From Euclidia mi (taxonomy: Eukaryota > Arthropoda > Insecta > Lepidoptera > Erebidae): 64,000 nucleotides of DNA. Made by a program: the position numbers and the translations under genes. The notes under the pieces were generated by a model. That model made no database searches and was not told the origin of the DNA. It saw only the letters and a list, made by a program, of their open reading frames with translations. Location: positions 15,927,552-15,991,551 of the forward strand of contig OX123186.2 in NCBI GenBank assembly GCA_944739405.2, read 5' to 3'. The number at the start of each line of letters is the position of its first letter. The stretch's first letter is position 1. Positions 20,343 to 31,819 of this stretch are shown here, piece after piece.

Positions 20343-21700
20343 AATACTCAAACTCAAACTCAAACTCAAAATCGTTTATTCATCTAGGTCACAAGGTGAC
20401 GCTTATGAACGTCAAATTTTAATGTACATTACTTAATGCTTCTACATTTACATTTACTGCCCATTCGCAAAGCAATAGGTAGAACCACGAGAAAGAACGG
20501 GCAATAAAACTCGTGGCCACTCTTTTTAATCGCCAGTGTTATGTTACATATTTTGTTTTTGTAAGGAGCTGCAACTGTTTCACATGGTACTAAATTACTT
20601 GAAAATAGTAATTAGTTACAGACATAATACTTAAGAAATGAATGCAGTTACTAAATTAAGTGCCTTAGTTAGCCTTCCAATGTGAATATTGTGTAACAGG
20701 AGCATCCACTTACGTCTTGTAATGTAGGCAACTCGCGACCATGTTCAGAACTATGGTGGAAATGTATGTTACAGAAGTGACTGTATATGAATATACAAAA
20801 TTACAAAAACATAAGTTTACAGCCCATGATCACGAGTTATCTTCATCTTACAGTGCAGTAAAACTTTAATAAAATAAGTGGAACAACAATGCAAATGTAA
20901 ATGTAGTACCTAAGTTTAATGACCTAATAATACATGAACAGTAATTTTAAAGAACTAGAAATATTATATAAAGATTAACTGAAAAATGCAAAGTATCTAT
21001 ATAATTCTAATTTGGTATAAAGATCATGAGTTGTCTAGCGAAGTGACCAGCTATCCTTATCACTGAAATAATCATTTATAGTATAATAACCTTTCTTAAT
21101 AAGGCAGTCTTTTATTTTAGTTTTAAATGTACTAAATGGTAATTCTAAAATACCAATTGGTATTTTATTGTAAATACGGATACCTAGCCCTACAAAAGAA
21201 TTATTAACTTTATGTAAACGATGATAAGGGGCATATAACCTATGCCTGTTTCGTGTATTTATATTATGTATATCGCTTTTTGTGGTAAATAAACCTCTAT
21301 TTTGCCTAATGTACAAAATATTAGCAAATAAAAATTGCGAGGCTACTGTAAGAATTCCTATAGACTTAAAGCGTTCCCTAAGAGTATCTTTAGCACCTAA
21401 CATGTATATTGCTCGTACCGCTCGTTTCTGTAGAACGAAGATATTCTGAATATCCGCAGCTTTGCCCCATAACAAAATGCCGTAGGACATAACACTGTGA
21501 AAATAGCTAAAATATACTAAACGAGCCGTGTCGATGTCAGTAAGTTGCCTAACTTTTCTGACGGCATACGCAGCAGAGCTGAGCTTTCCTGCAAGACATG
21601 CTATATGTGCACCCCATTGTAACTTATTATCTAATGTAATACCTAGGAACACTGTAGAGTCTACTGTGTCAAGTTCCTCCCTATCTAGCATAATATTAGG
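20343..21700 (-). mobile_element. 5'-truncated LINE with (TTTGAG)n tail
   Basis: The coding end (21,035-21,691) is followed on the minus strand by a ~690-bp 3' UTR that ends in repeats of CAAACT (plus-strand view, 20,347-20,370). The same 3' UTR occurs as a separate truncated copy at 39,109-39,495, sharing GTGACGCTTATGAACGTCAA and GAGAAAGAACGGGCAATAAA. Confidence 0.85.
21035..21691 (-). CDS. LINE reverse transcriptase, C-terminal 218 codons
   Basis: It begins at VFLGITLDNKLQWGAHI, the stretch after the RT palm in Jockey-type LINEs. It continues through AAYAVRKVRQLTDIDTARLV, YFHSVMSYGILLWG and LQKRAVRAIYMLGAKDTLRE to a natural stop. The catalytic YADD part is missing, so the insertion is 5'-truncated near 21,700. 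The frame is uninterrupted, which suggests a fairly young copy. It supplies no function on its own. Group assignment (Jockey-like) rests on the LGITLD and SVMSYG motifs. Confidence 0.8.
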   Translation of the reverse strand: MLDREELDTVDSTVFLGITLDNKLQWGAHIACLAGKLSSAAYAVRKVRQLTDIDTARLVYFSYFHSVMSYGILLWGKAADIQNIFVLQKRAVRAIYMLGAKDTLRERFKSIGILTVASQFLFANILYIRQNRGLFTTKSDIHNINTRNRHRLYAPYHRLHKVNNSFVGLGIRIYNKIPIGILELPFSTFKTKIKDCLIKKGYYTINDYFSDKDSWSLR

Positions 21701-22619
21701 TTTATAGGTTACAATTCATCAAATAAGGTCGTTATTTATTTATCTTTGACATTTAATTTTGTTACACCGAATTTTGGACTACCCGTCTCTTCGGAGAATT
21801 TCTTTCAGTTGTTATTTAACAATTAACTTTATGCAAATAAATCTAGATTAAACTTTCAGCTACATTTATTCCATATATCAAAATCGGCCCTTTTTAGTTT
21901 TGACTGACAATTGATCCTTATTCCCACTTTTAGCACGCTTAGTTAAACGACGAAGTAAACAATATCAACAGCGCTTAAAGTATTGTAAAAATGTGTACAA
22001 TCCATTGCGTATTCTTATTACAAAGAAAGCTATACTGTCATATATGTAATCGTTTCATTAAAATGTAATTCAAGACATCACTTTCATTTATTATCACTGT
22101 CTAAGTGTCTACCCTATTACTAAAATTTGGCAACAAATAATGAGCCTTTGAAAGTCGAAAATCAAAAGACGTCGTTAGCTATAAAAATATTACTGCGGTT
22201 GATATAAAAATGAAAATAAGAATATCACAAATTTATAATGTTAGTGTACATTATAATTTTTTTATATAATCTTAGCTTGCTATACACATGTTGGGCAGGT
22301 GAAGTTGTTTTTATTTATAAAACTTCCATATTGATCGTACAGTAAAGACACGAGGGAAATGGGGATAAATGGCAATCGCAGGATTGATTTTCAATGCTAA
22401 GCTTGTTCGTTACTGCTGGGTAAATACGTCGATAACCAGTGACAAAAAGTAATAAACATGTCATAGCAAGCGCGTGAAATCGTTGGTCCAGGCTGTCATG
22501 GGACGTCAGTTTAATGATAATTATTAATGTCTTGATACTGGAATTAAACTACAGTTTACGGATTTTATCGCGATATATTGGTTTCACTCAGTTAAATACA
22601 TTTGAAACGAATTATCTAG
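21701..22619. other. AT-rich stretch, no gene seen
   Basis: No supportable feature. Confidence 0.4.
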
Positions 22620-22624
22620 AAACT

Positions 22625-22725
22625 ACATTTTTAATTTATTACTAGCCGACGTTTCGAATTCTTTACAGGATTCGTGTTCACGGCAGACTGAGGTGATATT
22701 TGTCTTTTTCTTGAATCTTGACACT
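22625..22725 (+). repeat. Interspersed repeat (GACGTTTCGAATTCTTTACA)
   Basis: TAGCCGACGTTTCGAATTCT, then GGATTCGTGTTCACGGCAG, is a recurring lepidopteran repeat motif as far as I recall. The element type is unknown and there is only one copy in this window. Confidence 0.4.
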
Positions 22726-22726
22726 G

Positions 22727-22865
22727 GTCTAACCACCAGAATATTGCAATCCATATGGATTGTGGAGGATGTCAGATGGCGCTAGATAGCACAATCAATA
22801 TACTTAGTATCCTATCTGAGAAGATTAGAAAGTAGACCTCAAGTTACAAGGTGAAAGAAGACATT
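22727..22865 (+). repeat. SINE 3' part (GGATTGTGGAGG family)
   Basis: It shares the order CTAACCACC..GAATAT, then GGATTGTGGAGGATGTCAGA, then TAGACCTCAAG, with 35,135-35,290 and 56,080-56,215. Diverged copy. Confidence 0.55.
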
Positions 22866-23557
22866 TATAACATTAGGTTGACAATTAATGTTATCTACAT
22901 GACATAATAACATAGCTGAAAGAAGTCTAGTTAAAGCTAGTTAATTTGTGCGATATGGTTTTATTTTCATTAATTTAATTAATTTTCTTTAAATTCTTAA
23001 GTATGTTGTTCAGCTAATTGGGGTCACGTAGTTTGGTCACAACAGAGATTTGACCCTAAAAAAGAACCCGTATTCTAAACGAGTCACTGAAACATTTAAC
23101 ACAAAGTACAATAACACAGTAGAAAAAAATAAGTGTCTACATAATAGAGAAAATCTTTGATTTAAAAAATTTTCCCATAATATTTCATGTGGCAAGGCAA
23201 AAGTTGGTCCATTAAAAACTCCTTTTATTGTTACCCCTTAACGTAAATCACGCACTATTGTACGCAAACAAGGTTAAAAAATATGAGCCGTCACGCGATC
23301 CCGATTATAACATGAAACGGGAATTAACGCGGGTATGCTCTTGATGTGTTGAAATAATTTAAATACGTCAAAAAGTAAGGAAACTTGACTTGAAGTATGC
23401 GTTTTCACGCAGTCAGAAAACGGCTCATTGAGTAATGTTTTTATATACAAATGGCTCTAGTTTAACTAATTTGGTATTGGATTTGGTTGCATGTAAGTAG
23501 GTAGTGATATCCTATGTTTCTATAATAATCTCTATTACGTTGCTCCCACGAAAGCAG
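22866..23557. other. AT-rich stretch, no gene seen
   Basis: No supportable feature. Confidence 0.4.
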
Positions 23558-23611
23558 TAATCATTACTTGTTGAGAGAACTCCTTAGAGTTCTCTCAACA
23601 AGTAATGATTA
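23558..23611. repeat. Perfect 25-bp palindrome, 4-nt loop
   Basis: Arms 23,558-23,582 and 23,587-23,611 are exact reverse complements (TAATCATTACTTGTTGAGAG then AACTC), loop CTTA. Confidence 0.95.
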
Positions 23612-24326
23612 GGGTTTTCAGTTGTCCGATTTGATCATTAGCATAAAAAGAAGATACAAAGCAGCCTTAATAGCTAAAAGAAAAGAAGGCTAAGGTAAAA
23701 GAAAAGAAAGGTAAAAGAAGGGTAACTAATCTCTGAGTTCAAGCACAGACTGATGAAATTTGGCGGAACTATATGGCAGCCTGAATCAAAGATAAAGTCT
23801 GCATAATTATGATCAGTAATAAATAAAAACATTGCCTCATTTCTTACATTCGGCTTAAACTATTCCAAACAAAAGGTTAATCTATCTTTCAGGCAATATG
23901 TCTAATATTCCCTGTCATTGTCATTGCTGTATAGTCAAACTAACGTCAACTTACTAATCACTTGTGCAACATTAATCCTTACACCAAACTAACAATAAAA
24001 CATCATTCAGATAGTATTCTACTCCACACAATACCAACTTACCTTTAAGTCTTACTACACTCAATGAATCTTAATCTGTTCCGCCCAAGATAAGTAAAGA
24101 CAGCAGCTACATAGTACAGCTGTTCCCTGCTTAGATCGATTTATGTAGAAGCCCCTTTAGCCTGTGGCTTAGCAAGCCCTTCGGGAGCTCTGTTTGTTTC
24201 CATATTACGTTGGATATACGTCATCGATCAATGCAGATAATTATGTTTAGATTATCTAAGGTATATTTTACTTTCTGATATTTTGTTGAGTCGTGTTTTT
24301 TCTTCGGAGAATACGGTACCGTAAGC
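23612..24326. other. AT-rich stretch, no gene seen
   Basis: Short AAGAAAAG-type purine runs at 23,675-23,725; otherwise nothing. Confidence 0.4.
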
Positions 24327-24763
24327 GTCGGAACATATCTGACGGAAGATGCGTCGAGCGTATCATCGATCGCGTCTATTCCGTCAGATGGGTCGGTACA
24401 TATCTGACGGAAAATACGTGGAGCGTATCTGCATCGGTTGCGTCTATTCCGTCAAATTAGACCTGCTACATTACGCGTCTATTCAGTTTCTGCTTTCGGC
24501 AACTACAGTGCGATTGCTTTGTATGACATTTAATTTTAAAACGTCGCCCAACGCGTCAGTCAAAATACACGTGGACGCACCACGTGGTGCGCGCGACGTC
24601 GACCGACGATACGGTGACGGAAACGGAACAGACGCTGTACGCTCGACGCACTAACGCATCATCGGTTAGGTGTGAAAGGTTGAATGATTTATCATATATT
24701 TGGCTGTTTTGGCGTTACGCGACGGATGATACGCGACGCATCTTCCGTCAGATATGTGCCGAC
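24327..24763. mobile_element. 437-bp non-autonomous element with ~40-bp terminal inverted repeats
   Basis: The left end (24,327-24,367) and the reverse complement of the right end (24,725-24,763) match over nearly their whole length, sharing ACATATCTGACGGAAGATGC and GCGTATCATC. A third, diverged unit lies inside at about 24,391-24,450. I see no clear target duplication. The ORFs inside are chance. Class unknown; a MITE of a cut-and-paste transposon is most likely. Confidence 0.7.
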
Positions 24764-25044
24764 CCTAATATGTTACCCCTTCTAAGATTTTGTAAGTATA
24801 TAATTAATAAAACTAGCAGTCGTCCATCTTTTTACCTGCCCTAAATTTTAATCTTTATTTTTCCCTCTTAAGTGTGGCATATTAGAAAATCGTTCCTTAG
24901 TGGGTGCTTACGTCACACGCTGTCCAAAATTCATATTTCTGGCATCAGTAGTGGACTTTGCCATGATATGTCAGTACATATGAGCAATTTGATACAGATG
25001 TACATAATTATATTTGATGAAAAATGTTTAACACTTATAATGTT

Positions 25045-25425
25045 ATAATAATAATAATTTCCTCCTGACCGATTTCGGCCACGGCGGCTTGTCTATATAT
25101 GAGACTTGCCATCTGCGCGGGACATATTATAGTGCACAAGTGTGTGCGCGTACACAAGTGCACTCTCTGTTCCCTCACTCTCTTAATCTGATGGGACGCC
25201 ACATGCGACACGACCGGATAGACATTTGGCTCAGGACCAACGGCTAAACGTGCTTGCCGAGGCACGGGGGTGTGATACCGCCAACTCCCTGACTCCGAAC
25301 TTCTATTGGATAAGTCCTAACAGAAAAACCCAATATCACTTTTTGTTCGACCCGGGAATCAAACCCGAGACCTCATGATCCGCAGTCGCTTACACTACCG
25401 CAGGACCACAGAGGCAGTAGTGTAG
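25045..25425 (-). mobile_element. tRNA-derived SINE
   Basis: Reversed, the head holds a B box (GGGTTTGATTCCCGGGTCG at about 25,350-25,370). The body has GAGTGCACTTGTGTACGCGC and ATATGTCCCGCGCAGATGGC, and the tail GGTCAGGAGGAAA precedes (TTA)n. A diverged relative is at 34,680-34,885. Confidence 0.75.
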
Positions 25426-26629
25426 GTTTAACACTTAAACCTACAATCATAGTTATGGTCGAGTGTGTTCGACTAAATCTGAATCCAGGAGTGAATATTC
25501 AATATCCATTAGCTAGACGCAATGGGCTATTATACTAAGCATTTTACATAATTACCTATATAGCCTAAACAATATTTTAGTTCCTGAACTTCATATTATT
25601 AAACTGTCTGCGTAAGGCGCATCGGTATACGTGTCCTCGCTTCTACTCTGAAACCAATTCCGTCATATTGAAATATCTTCATTGCACCAAATATTAATTC
25701 AGACCTCAATATTTTTTATCCTTTATCCGTAAAATAAAAATTTATAGCTTTGCTGTTCGTGTCTTGTTCTATTAACATGAGTAATTTGAACAACTATATT
25801 TTATAAATGAATTACACATATCCACATATACATATATCGAACAAAAAAAGAATAAATCTTTACTGTTTAATATACTATGTGTCGCAAGTCGTCAGTTAAA
25901 TTACATGTGCAGTTTGACTGACAGTTTAATCATTGCTGATTCGAAATCGTTGTCTGCTGAAGCAATAAATATAAAAGTTTTAAAATACAAACCGACAATG
26001 TGAAAAAAGCTTAAGTATTCCATCATTTCAAAGCAGCTCGAGGAAAAATTATGCTCTATAGGAAAGTTAGAAAACAAATTTCGCAGGTTTAGGTAGGTTC
26101 ATCAACTACAACTATTAAGATGATAATTAGAAGTGATATACCAAACTCAGTATAAAGAAGAAACAGCAACCATTAAGGTGGGCTATTAACTATTTCATCA
26201 CTTCTTAATATTATTATTCTGGAATGAAGGTCTGGCCAACACTGGTGTTGGAGTTATCAGACCGCCCAAAGACCTCCGACATAGCCTACCGATTCTTGTA
26301 CTGAGACAAGAATCGAGACCTAGGACCCAATTCTCCTTAATAAATTTGTTCAAATACAGTTTCGATATAATGTCAGTGTCATACTTACGTCACAAATGGT
26401 ATTCTTGTAAATGAACTGATATTTGAATGAAATTGTAAATTGAAACAAGTGTCAAAATATGTGTCAACGACGAACTGTTTATTTCAAATTATACGATAAT
26501 GACACTAGGTTAGTAGAATACCGATTCTCAGTCAATTCAAAATATACTCTCATTTCGTTCAAAATATAATTTCAATGTTATATAAAATACGAGAATTAGG
26601 CCTAGTTTTACGTGCCTTGATATCATGGT
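25426..26629. other. AT-rich stretch, no gene seen
   Basis: Only a short hairpin (CGATTCTTGT with ACAAGAATCG near 26,290-26,315) stands out. Confidence 0.4.
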
Positions 26630-26755
26630 AGCGCTCTGATGTAAATGCCACACGCAGTCACCCATCACATCCAAGAACTGCGCAAGCGTTGCTTAACTTT
26701 GCCAGCCTATTTCGAATGTCAATAAAAGTCACGCTACGAGCGCTATTTCTCAAAG
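26630..26755 (-). repeat. 5S rRNA-like repeat
   Basis: Reversed, it contains AAAGTTAAGCAACGCTTGCG, then CAGTTCTTGGATG, then GATGGGTGACTGCGTG. The order and spacing mimic the internal-promoter half of animal 5S rRNA (AAATTAAGCAGCGTCGGGCG, GTTAGTACTTAGATGG, GGGACC). It is too diverged and short to be a working 5S gene. A related repeat is at 41,195-41,350. Confidence 0.6.
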
Positions 26756-26760
26756 AATTA

Positions 26761-27203
26761 CACGACTAGAGCCCGTATTGATATGCTTACGCTAAAGTAC
26801 CGTAAATGTAATTTGAAACCATCTCAAATGAAAGGCCAATTACCATAACAGAATAGCATTTCATATTCTGTCTCCCAGTTTTTCACATAGGTAACACTAT
26901 TAGCTTTAAGAACGATACCAATATCAACATCCATATTGTTTCTGATTAAATTATTTATAAGCCCCAAAATATCGGCTTTCGTAGATTTAAACAGATTGGC
27001 TTCGTTCCCGGGTCAGCTATTTAATTATAAAAATAGGTAAATGTCTCGCTACGCAGTAAAGTGTATAATTTAGGGTAACAATTAACGATTTACAGTTTAT
27101 GACGGTGTAGACTATAAATCCCGTAACTAGGCGCATGAAGTCTCTACAGACCCCAAACAAAAAAAATGGAGTAAAAGAAATAAATAAAACACAGTAAGTA
27201 CAA
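26761..27203. other. AT-rich stretch, possible left flank of the piggyBac remnant
   Basis: I could not find a convincing left end (TTAA followed by CCCTTAATTA) for the piggyBac-like remnant. Confidence 0.35.
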
Positions 27204-27600
27204 TCAAGAATAGTTAAATGCTTTATTATAATTAAACTCATTATCAGATTCACCTTTATTGCATCCAAAGCAGTATGTCTTGAAATGTTGCTGACAAACA
27301 AATTTGCCACATTTGTGATATTTATTAGGCACTTTCTTGTCATTCTTTCTTGGACATGAAGAACAGCGCCCACCCTTTCGCGCATGCGCATTCGATTGAT
27401 GCACAACTTCCTGTATGTCATGAACCTCGCAGAGCCGCTTTTTTGTTACAGGAGGAGTAGCATTATGTTCATGAGCACTATGCATAGGTGAATTATCCGA
27501 AAGTTTAGATGTAGACCCTGCAACATCTTGCTCATCCTCGGATAAATCTGCCAGCCACTACCGTATTTGATTTTCGTGATCCATATTGACTACTAAAAGC
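27204..27600 (-). pseudogene. piggyBac-like transposase, internally deleted
   Basis: On the minus strand an N-terminal acidic segment starts at MDHENQIR near 27,580, is interrupted by a stop, and continues WLADLSEDEQDVAGSTSKL. It passes straight into a cysteine-rich C-terminus: RCSSCPRKNDKKVPNKYHKC, then GKFVCQQHFKTYCFGC. The Cys/His spacing is that of the piggyBac C-terminal zinc-binding domain, which binds element ends. The whole catalytic DDD core between the two parts is missing. The cysteine-rich frame itself (27,204-27,485) is intact. An end sequence TTAATTAAGGG lies 580 bp upstream at 28,153-28,163. Confidence 0.65.
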
Positions 27601-27669
27601 AAAAGAAACGTTATTATTATGAAGATAGATAAATATATATCAATCATACAAAATAATATCAACAATAAC

Positions 27670-27955
27670 ATAACATAACATAACATATCTTCACGCCTTT
27701 TATCCCCGAAGGGGTAGGCAAAGGTGTATTACACACCCACACTTCGCCAGATATGTTTCGGTCCCAATGTAATAGGGGGCGAGCCTATTGCCATCTACCG
27801 GGCACATTATTAAGCGAGCGATAATTAACATTTTTAATACACACATAACTTCGAAAAGTCAGAGGTGTGTGCCCGAGGTACCTGGGGATCGAACCCGAGA
27901 CCATTGTCTCGGCAGTCCGTTACGTACACCACTGGGCTACCGATATATAGAAATA
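27670..27955 (-). mobile_element. tRNA-derived SINE inside the piggyBac remnant
   Basis: The left end is a (TAACA)n tail followed by CACGCC, then CCCCGAAGGGGTAGGCA, the shared tail in reverse. The right end is a tRNA-like head with B box GGTCTCGGGTTCGATCCCC in reverse near 27,882-27,904. The short plus-strand piece at 35,848-35,908 has the same tail type (ATGTT)n. Confidence 0.75.
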
Positions 27956-27964
27956 CATAAAAGA

Positions 27965-28167
27965 CAAAAATATTAACTTACAGTGAGTCGAAAAAAATCA
28001 CGTAAGTGGGCGCACGCGGTCAGCGCTCAAGAGAGAAGCGATGCGTGCACTTGCGTTGGCTATCCGGCCGCAACCGATTTGGGTACCCCGCGGGGAGGTA
28101 GGAGCTTTAAAACATATTCTTGTCGCCTTAAAATTTCCGTGACCCCACGCGCTTAATTAAGGGTTAA
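27965..28167 (-). other. Likely terminal region of the piggyBac-like element
   Basis: The plus strand ends TTAATTAAGGG then TTAA (28,153-28,167). A piggyBac end of the CCCTTAATTAA type flanked by TTAA fits this. The region upstream of the transposase start contains a GC-rich block and could hold its promoter. Confidence 0.5.
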
Positions 28168-28299
28168 ATGTTTCATAAAGATTCTATGTCAGTAGCTTTT
28201 GTCAGTATTCAAATTTTATTAATGACTATCTATTTTGAAGAATAATTTGTCCATTGTACAATGTCCATAATTATCTTCTCCTGTGATTATACATATGAT

Positions 28300-28360
28300 A
28301 TTCTTGCGTTACTAACTGACTGACAACGCACAGCCAAAACTATTGGGCGCAGTTAATCGT
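28300..28360 (+). repeat. Interspersed repeat fragment (TTGCGTTACTAACTGACTGA)
   Basis: Matches 8,440-8,495 over TTGCGTTACT.ACTGACTGACA and AAACTATTGGGCGCAGTTAA. Confidence 0.55.
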
Positions 28361-28856
28361 AAATCAGTTTGTAATATAAAAGGTATCCTAAATGTGTTAA
28401 GCCATAATCGTTCTCTGAGCACAAATTAAATCCAAACTTGTTGTGTCTTATCGTACCTACGTGTAAAAAATACAATGCCAAACTTGCAATTAACAGTCCC
28501 TAGACACTTTCATGTACTTCATAGTACAGTTATTGTTATTTTAAGATTGGTCGGCAGGAGTCCATCCTATTTTACATTCAATCTCAGTAACATTTGTTCA
28601 TACAGAATCCTCCATAAAGACTTACAAAAGGACAAGAAATCTACCCGCCCGATAGCCACAGAAGCCTAGCTAGCCGGGCGATAAAATCACATAAGGAACC
28701 CTACCAATAACATAATAAGACTTATAATTAAACAGTGACCAAAAATTCCGCACCACAGGAGAAGCGTTATCGCGTGTCCCATTTAATTGATATAATTACT
28801 GACTACCGCACCCGGGTATGTCAGTATGATATAATAAAAAGTATTACATTATAACT
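28361..28856. other. AT-rich stretch, no gene seen
   Basis: No supportable feature. Confidence 0.4.
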
Positions 28857-29290
28857 AGCTTTTGCCCGCGGCATCGCTCGCGTAAATTCGGGGTTCTCTA
28901 GTCATTGTATACCTATCATCTATGTTCGGGGTAACACGAATCTCCTTTATTGAGCGGATACTTCTATAATTGTCATTTTAACTGTTTAAGAAATATAACT
29001 GCAAAAAGTATTTACACAGTATACAAACTACTAAGTACTTAGTACTCAAAATGTATCTGTAACGTTTCGCTAGAGTGGCCAATATGGCGACTGCGATTTG
29101 TCTGTCAGAACCATTAGAATTTAACAAAACTCTCGACAATCCGAATTTTGCGGATATATGTTGTTGGCTCGAAATCTTTATTTTTAATGTTTTATTATTC
29201 AGGTGTGGTTTCGATTGAGTCTTGACGAAATTATTAATATAGATTTGACACGATGGTAGCGCAGTCGCCAAGCGCGGTTCCAATGTGAAG
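28857..29290 (-). repeat. Interspersed repeat with a GCCGCGGGCAAAAGCTAG end
   Basis: On the minus strand the left boundary reads CCGCGGGCAAAAGCTAG then T, which has the look of a Helitron 3' end. Its inner part (28,978-29,210) is the reverse complement of 43,960-44,190, with shared words CGACAATCCGAATTTTGCGG and TCGAAATCTTTATTTTT. I could not fix the other end. Confidence 0.6.
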
Positions 29291-29427
29291 CATGCCAAAA
29301 TCAACAACTACTTACAAATTAAAAATTAACTATGAAAACATTTTCCAATGGACTAAATTGTGAATCTAAACCTTTCTCAAGGCCCCTTGAACACACACAA
29401 AAAATTTCATCAAAATCGGTCCAGTCC

Positions 29428-29689
29428 ACGCACACGCACACGCACACGCACACGCACACGCACACGCACACGCACACGCACACGCACACGCAAACGCACA
29501 CGCACACGCACACGCACACGCACACGCACACGCACACGCACACGCACACGCACACGCACACGCACACGCACACGCACACGCACACGCACACGCACACGCA
29601 CACGCACACGCACACGCACACGCACACGCACACGCACAAGCACACGCACACGCACACGCACACGCACACGCACACGCACACGCACACGC

Positions 29690-29727
<38 letters not shown>
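29428..29727 (+). repeat. Hexanucleotide (CACACG)n array running into (CA)n
   Basis: About 45 CACGCA/CACACG units with single interruptions (AAACG near 29,490; ACAAG near 29,637), then about 16 pure CA repeats from 29,696. Five overlapping ORFs on both strands are artefacts of the repeat. Confidence 0.98.
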
Positions 29728-29729
<2 letters not shown>

Positions 29730-31424
29730 GAAATAAATATATAATAAAGATGAGTATTTTATGCTATCGCTAGTAGGTAAAATCGTGGGCTCGTTTGTTT
29801 TACCTCATTGAGGGTTAAATCAAAAATCATATTTTTGTAAAACGCGGTCCGTTGTCACTTATTTTTTTGCATATCCTAACGTTTGAACGTGATGTCGTTT
29901 AATGATAAGCAATAACACGGCCGAAGATGGATCACGCTCGCCTAGAATATACCTATTCATCCACGACTTGAATATTGTACTCAGTCAGGTAACGCAGACC
30001 CAGGCAAAGAGTTTTACTCCTCGTCACTACCTGAATACGTTACTTAAAGAGGCAGCAAAGTGATCCTAGCTTCACCCTTATGAGAGCCTGCCTCTACTGC
30101 GTCGTCAGAGTTTGGTTTTAAAGAGGAAAAAAATATCAAACACTTTTCGGAGCGTTTTCTCGTAAGAAAATAAAAAATCTAAAGAAGATGATAATTCTGT
30201 ATAATATAAACCATAAAAAAAAGAAAATTAAGATTATTTTAGCATTTCTATGTTAGAGCCTTCTTTGCCTACCCTCTTTAAGCATCACGTCATTCTGTCA
30301 TGTTTTAGTGATGAGTTGGTAGGGACAAACAAACAGACTCTCCGTTAATTAAACTACTAATATTTAACTGTCCAACTGTGCTATTATTACCACTACTATC
30401 TTCAGCAGTAATCTCGCAAATTATGTTCTTTATCTTTGTTCCCATTAAATAATAATTCAGTCGAGTGGGGGCGTAAGAAACAAAATTAATGATAGGACGG
30501 CACATGAGCCGTGAGGGTGCTTTTCACTAATGTTTTCTGTAAACTGTTTTAAAACGGTTGAGAAATTAATAAAAGTAAGGTACCTTTTTGGTGCTGTTGG
30601 TTTTGAACGATTTTAAAACCATACGATTCTACATTTGAATGTTGGTTGTAAGGTTCTCACCCAAATAATTTTGAAATTTGAATGATATCCTTTTTAACGG
30701 CTTTGCGCGAGTTTGAACTTAAAAACATATTAAAAGGAAAGAATTCCAATGACTAAATTTAACCCAAGCAAACAAATAAATAAACTGGTCAAGCTAAATA
30801 AATCCATTAAAAAGAACACGTATTTGTATCCCTAATAGTTCTTTTCGGTATGACAAAAAAGAACTGTTCATTTTTCCAAAAAAGTGTTCATGTTTTATAT
30901 ACGTAAGTAATTAATTGTGTACGCTCAAATCATTAAATTTAGATTTGGATTTGGAAACGTAGATATACAGATGCACGCTTTTGCACTTATAACGATAGTA
31001 GGCATAAATATCAACAATTATTCGAGTGACTCGAACAATAAAATAATTCGACTTTCCTACATCCCTGTGACACCACTTAAAAGCATGCATGAAATTTTAT
31101 CTCTGTTTTAAAATATCGTCTGAACGACCCACTTTCTGTTGTATTTAGGAGCGTCCAAATAAATAGGACTGTTAGGGGTTTAAAACTTTTCTCCGTTTCT
31201 GTAATTGTGTTCGTTGTAGAGTGTATTTTTTTTTTGACAACTGCGTAATGACCAGTATTATGAAGCCCTCGTTATATATACATTCAGCCTTTTTAAAGTT
31301 TTTTATAATAGTTAGCCCTATTTATAAGCTTTTCCACAGCTGCTAACAGTGGAAAAGTACTAGATTCTTCTTACTATGAAAACGTTTAATATTTATTAAT
31401 TATAGAATAATATTACAGATGTGG
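29728..31424. other. AT-rich stretch, no gene seen
   Basis: Nothing beyond short ORFs. A 9-bp hairpin (CTTTTCCAC / GTGGAAAAG) lies at about 31,328-31,356. Confidence 0.4.
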
Positions 31425-31530
31425 GTGGCTCAAGATCGGACTGTGTGTAGAGCCTGGGGGAAGGTCTATGGCCGGTAAGTAGTTTACGTGCTGTACGTCT
31501 ATCGGCTGATATGTTCATTAGAGTAGTAGG
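31425..31530 (+). repeat. LINE/SINE 3'-end fragment (GGTGGCTCAA family)
   Basis: GGGTGGCTCAAGATCGGACT, then AGAGCCTGGGGGAAGGTCTA, then CGTCTATCGGCTGATATG. Same family as 8,035-8,140 and 58,508-58,585. Confidence 0.6.
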
Positions 31531-31585
31531 TTTCCTCACGTTGTTTTTACACCTTAAAAGGCGAATGTTAACAATGTAAAATGTT

Positions 31586-31819
31586 GGGTGCATAGGGTTC
31601 CCACCAAGAACTTAGGATCCCAAGCCAACCTCACCTGCAAGTGGTGCACCTGCCGATCAACGGACGAGGCTCTGGCAAACAAAATGTCCCAATAAGCGGC
31701 AATAGGCTCGCCACCTATTACGTGGGATCAAAACACTGGCGAAAAGTGGGCGTTTAATATGCCTCTGCCTACCCCTTCGGGGAAATAGGCGTGAGTCTAT
31801 GTATGTATGTATGTATGTA
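31586..31819 (+). repeat. SINE-like repeat, copy 2
   Basis: Inverted relative to the copy at 761-990. It ends TGCCTACCCCTTCGGGG, then AAATAGGCGTGAGTCTATG and (TATG)n. The tail matches the 3' end of the RTE-like LINE at 41,858. Confidence 0.8.

Noticed and set aside
24349..24844. ORFs of 101 and 86 codons
   Set aside because: They run through the inverted-repeat element, including its terminal repeats; no domain.
26630..26755. Functional 5S rRNA gene
   Set aside because: Only part of the 5S sequence is recognisable, with many changes and no flanking 5S ends or terminator.
29319..29773. Five long ORFs on both strands (His-Thr, Arg-Thr, Cys-Val, Ala-Cys, Arg-Val repeats)
   Set aside because: Products of the (CACACG)n/(CA)n array; no gene.
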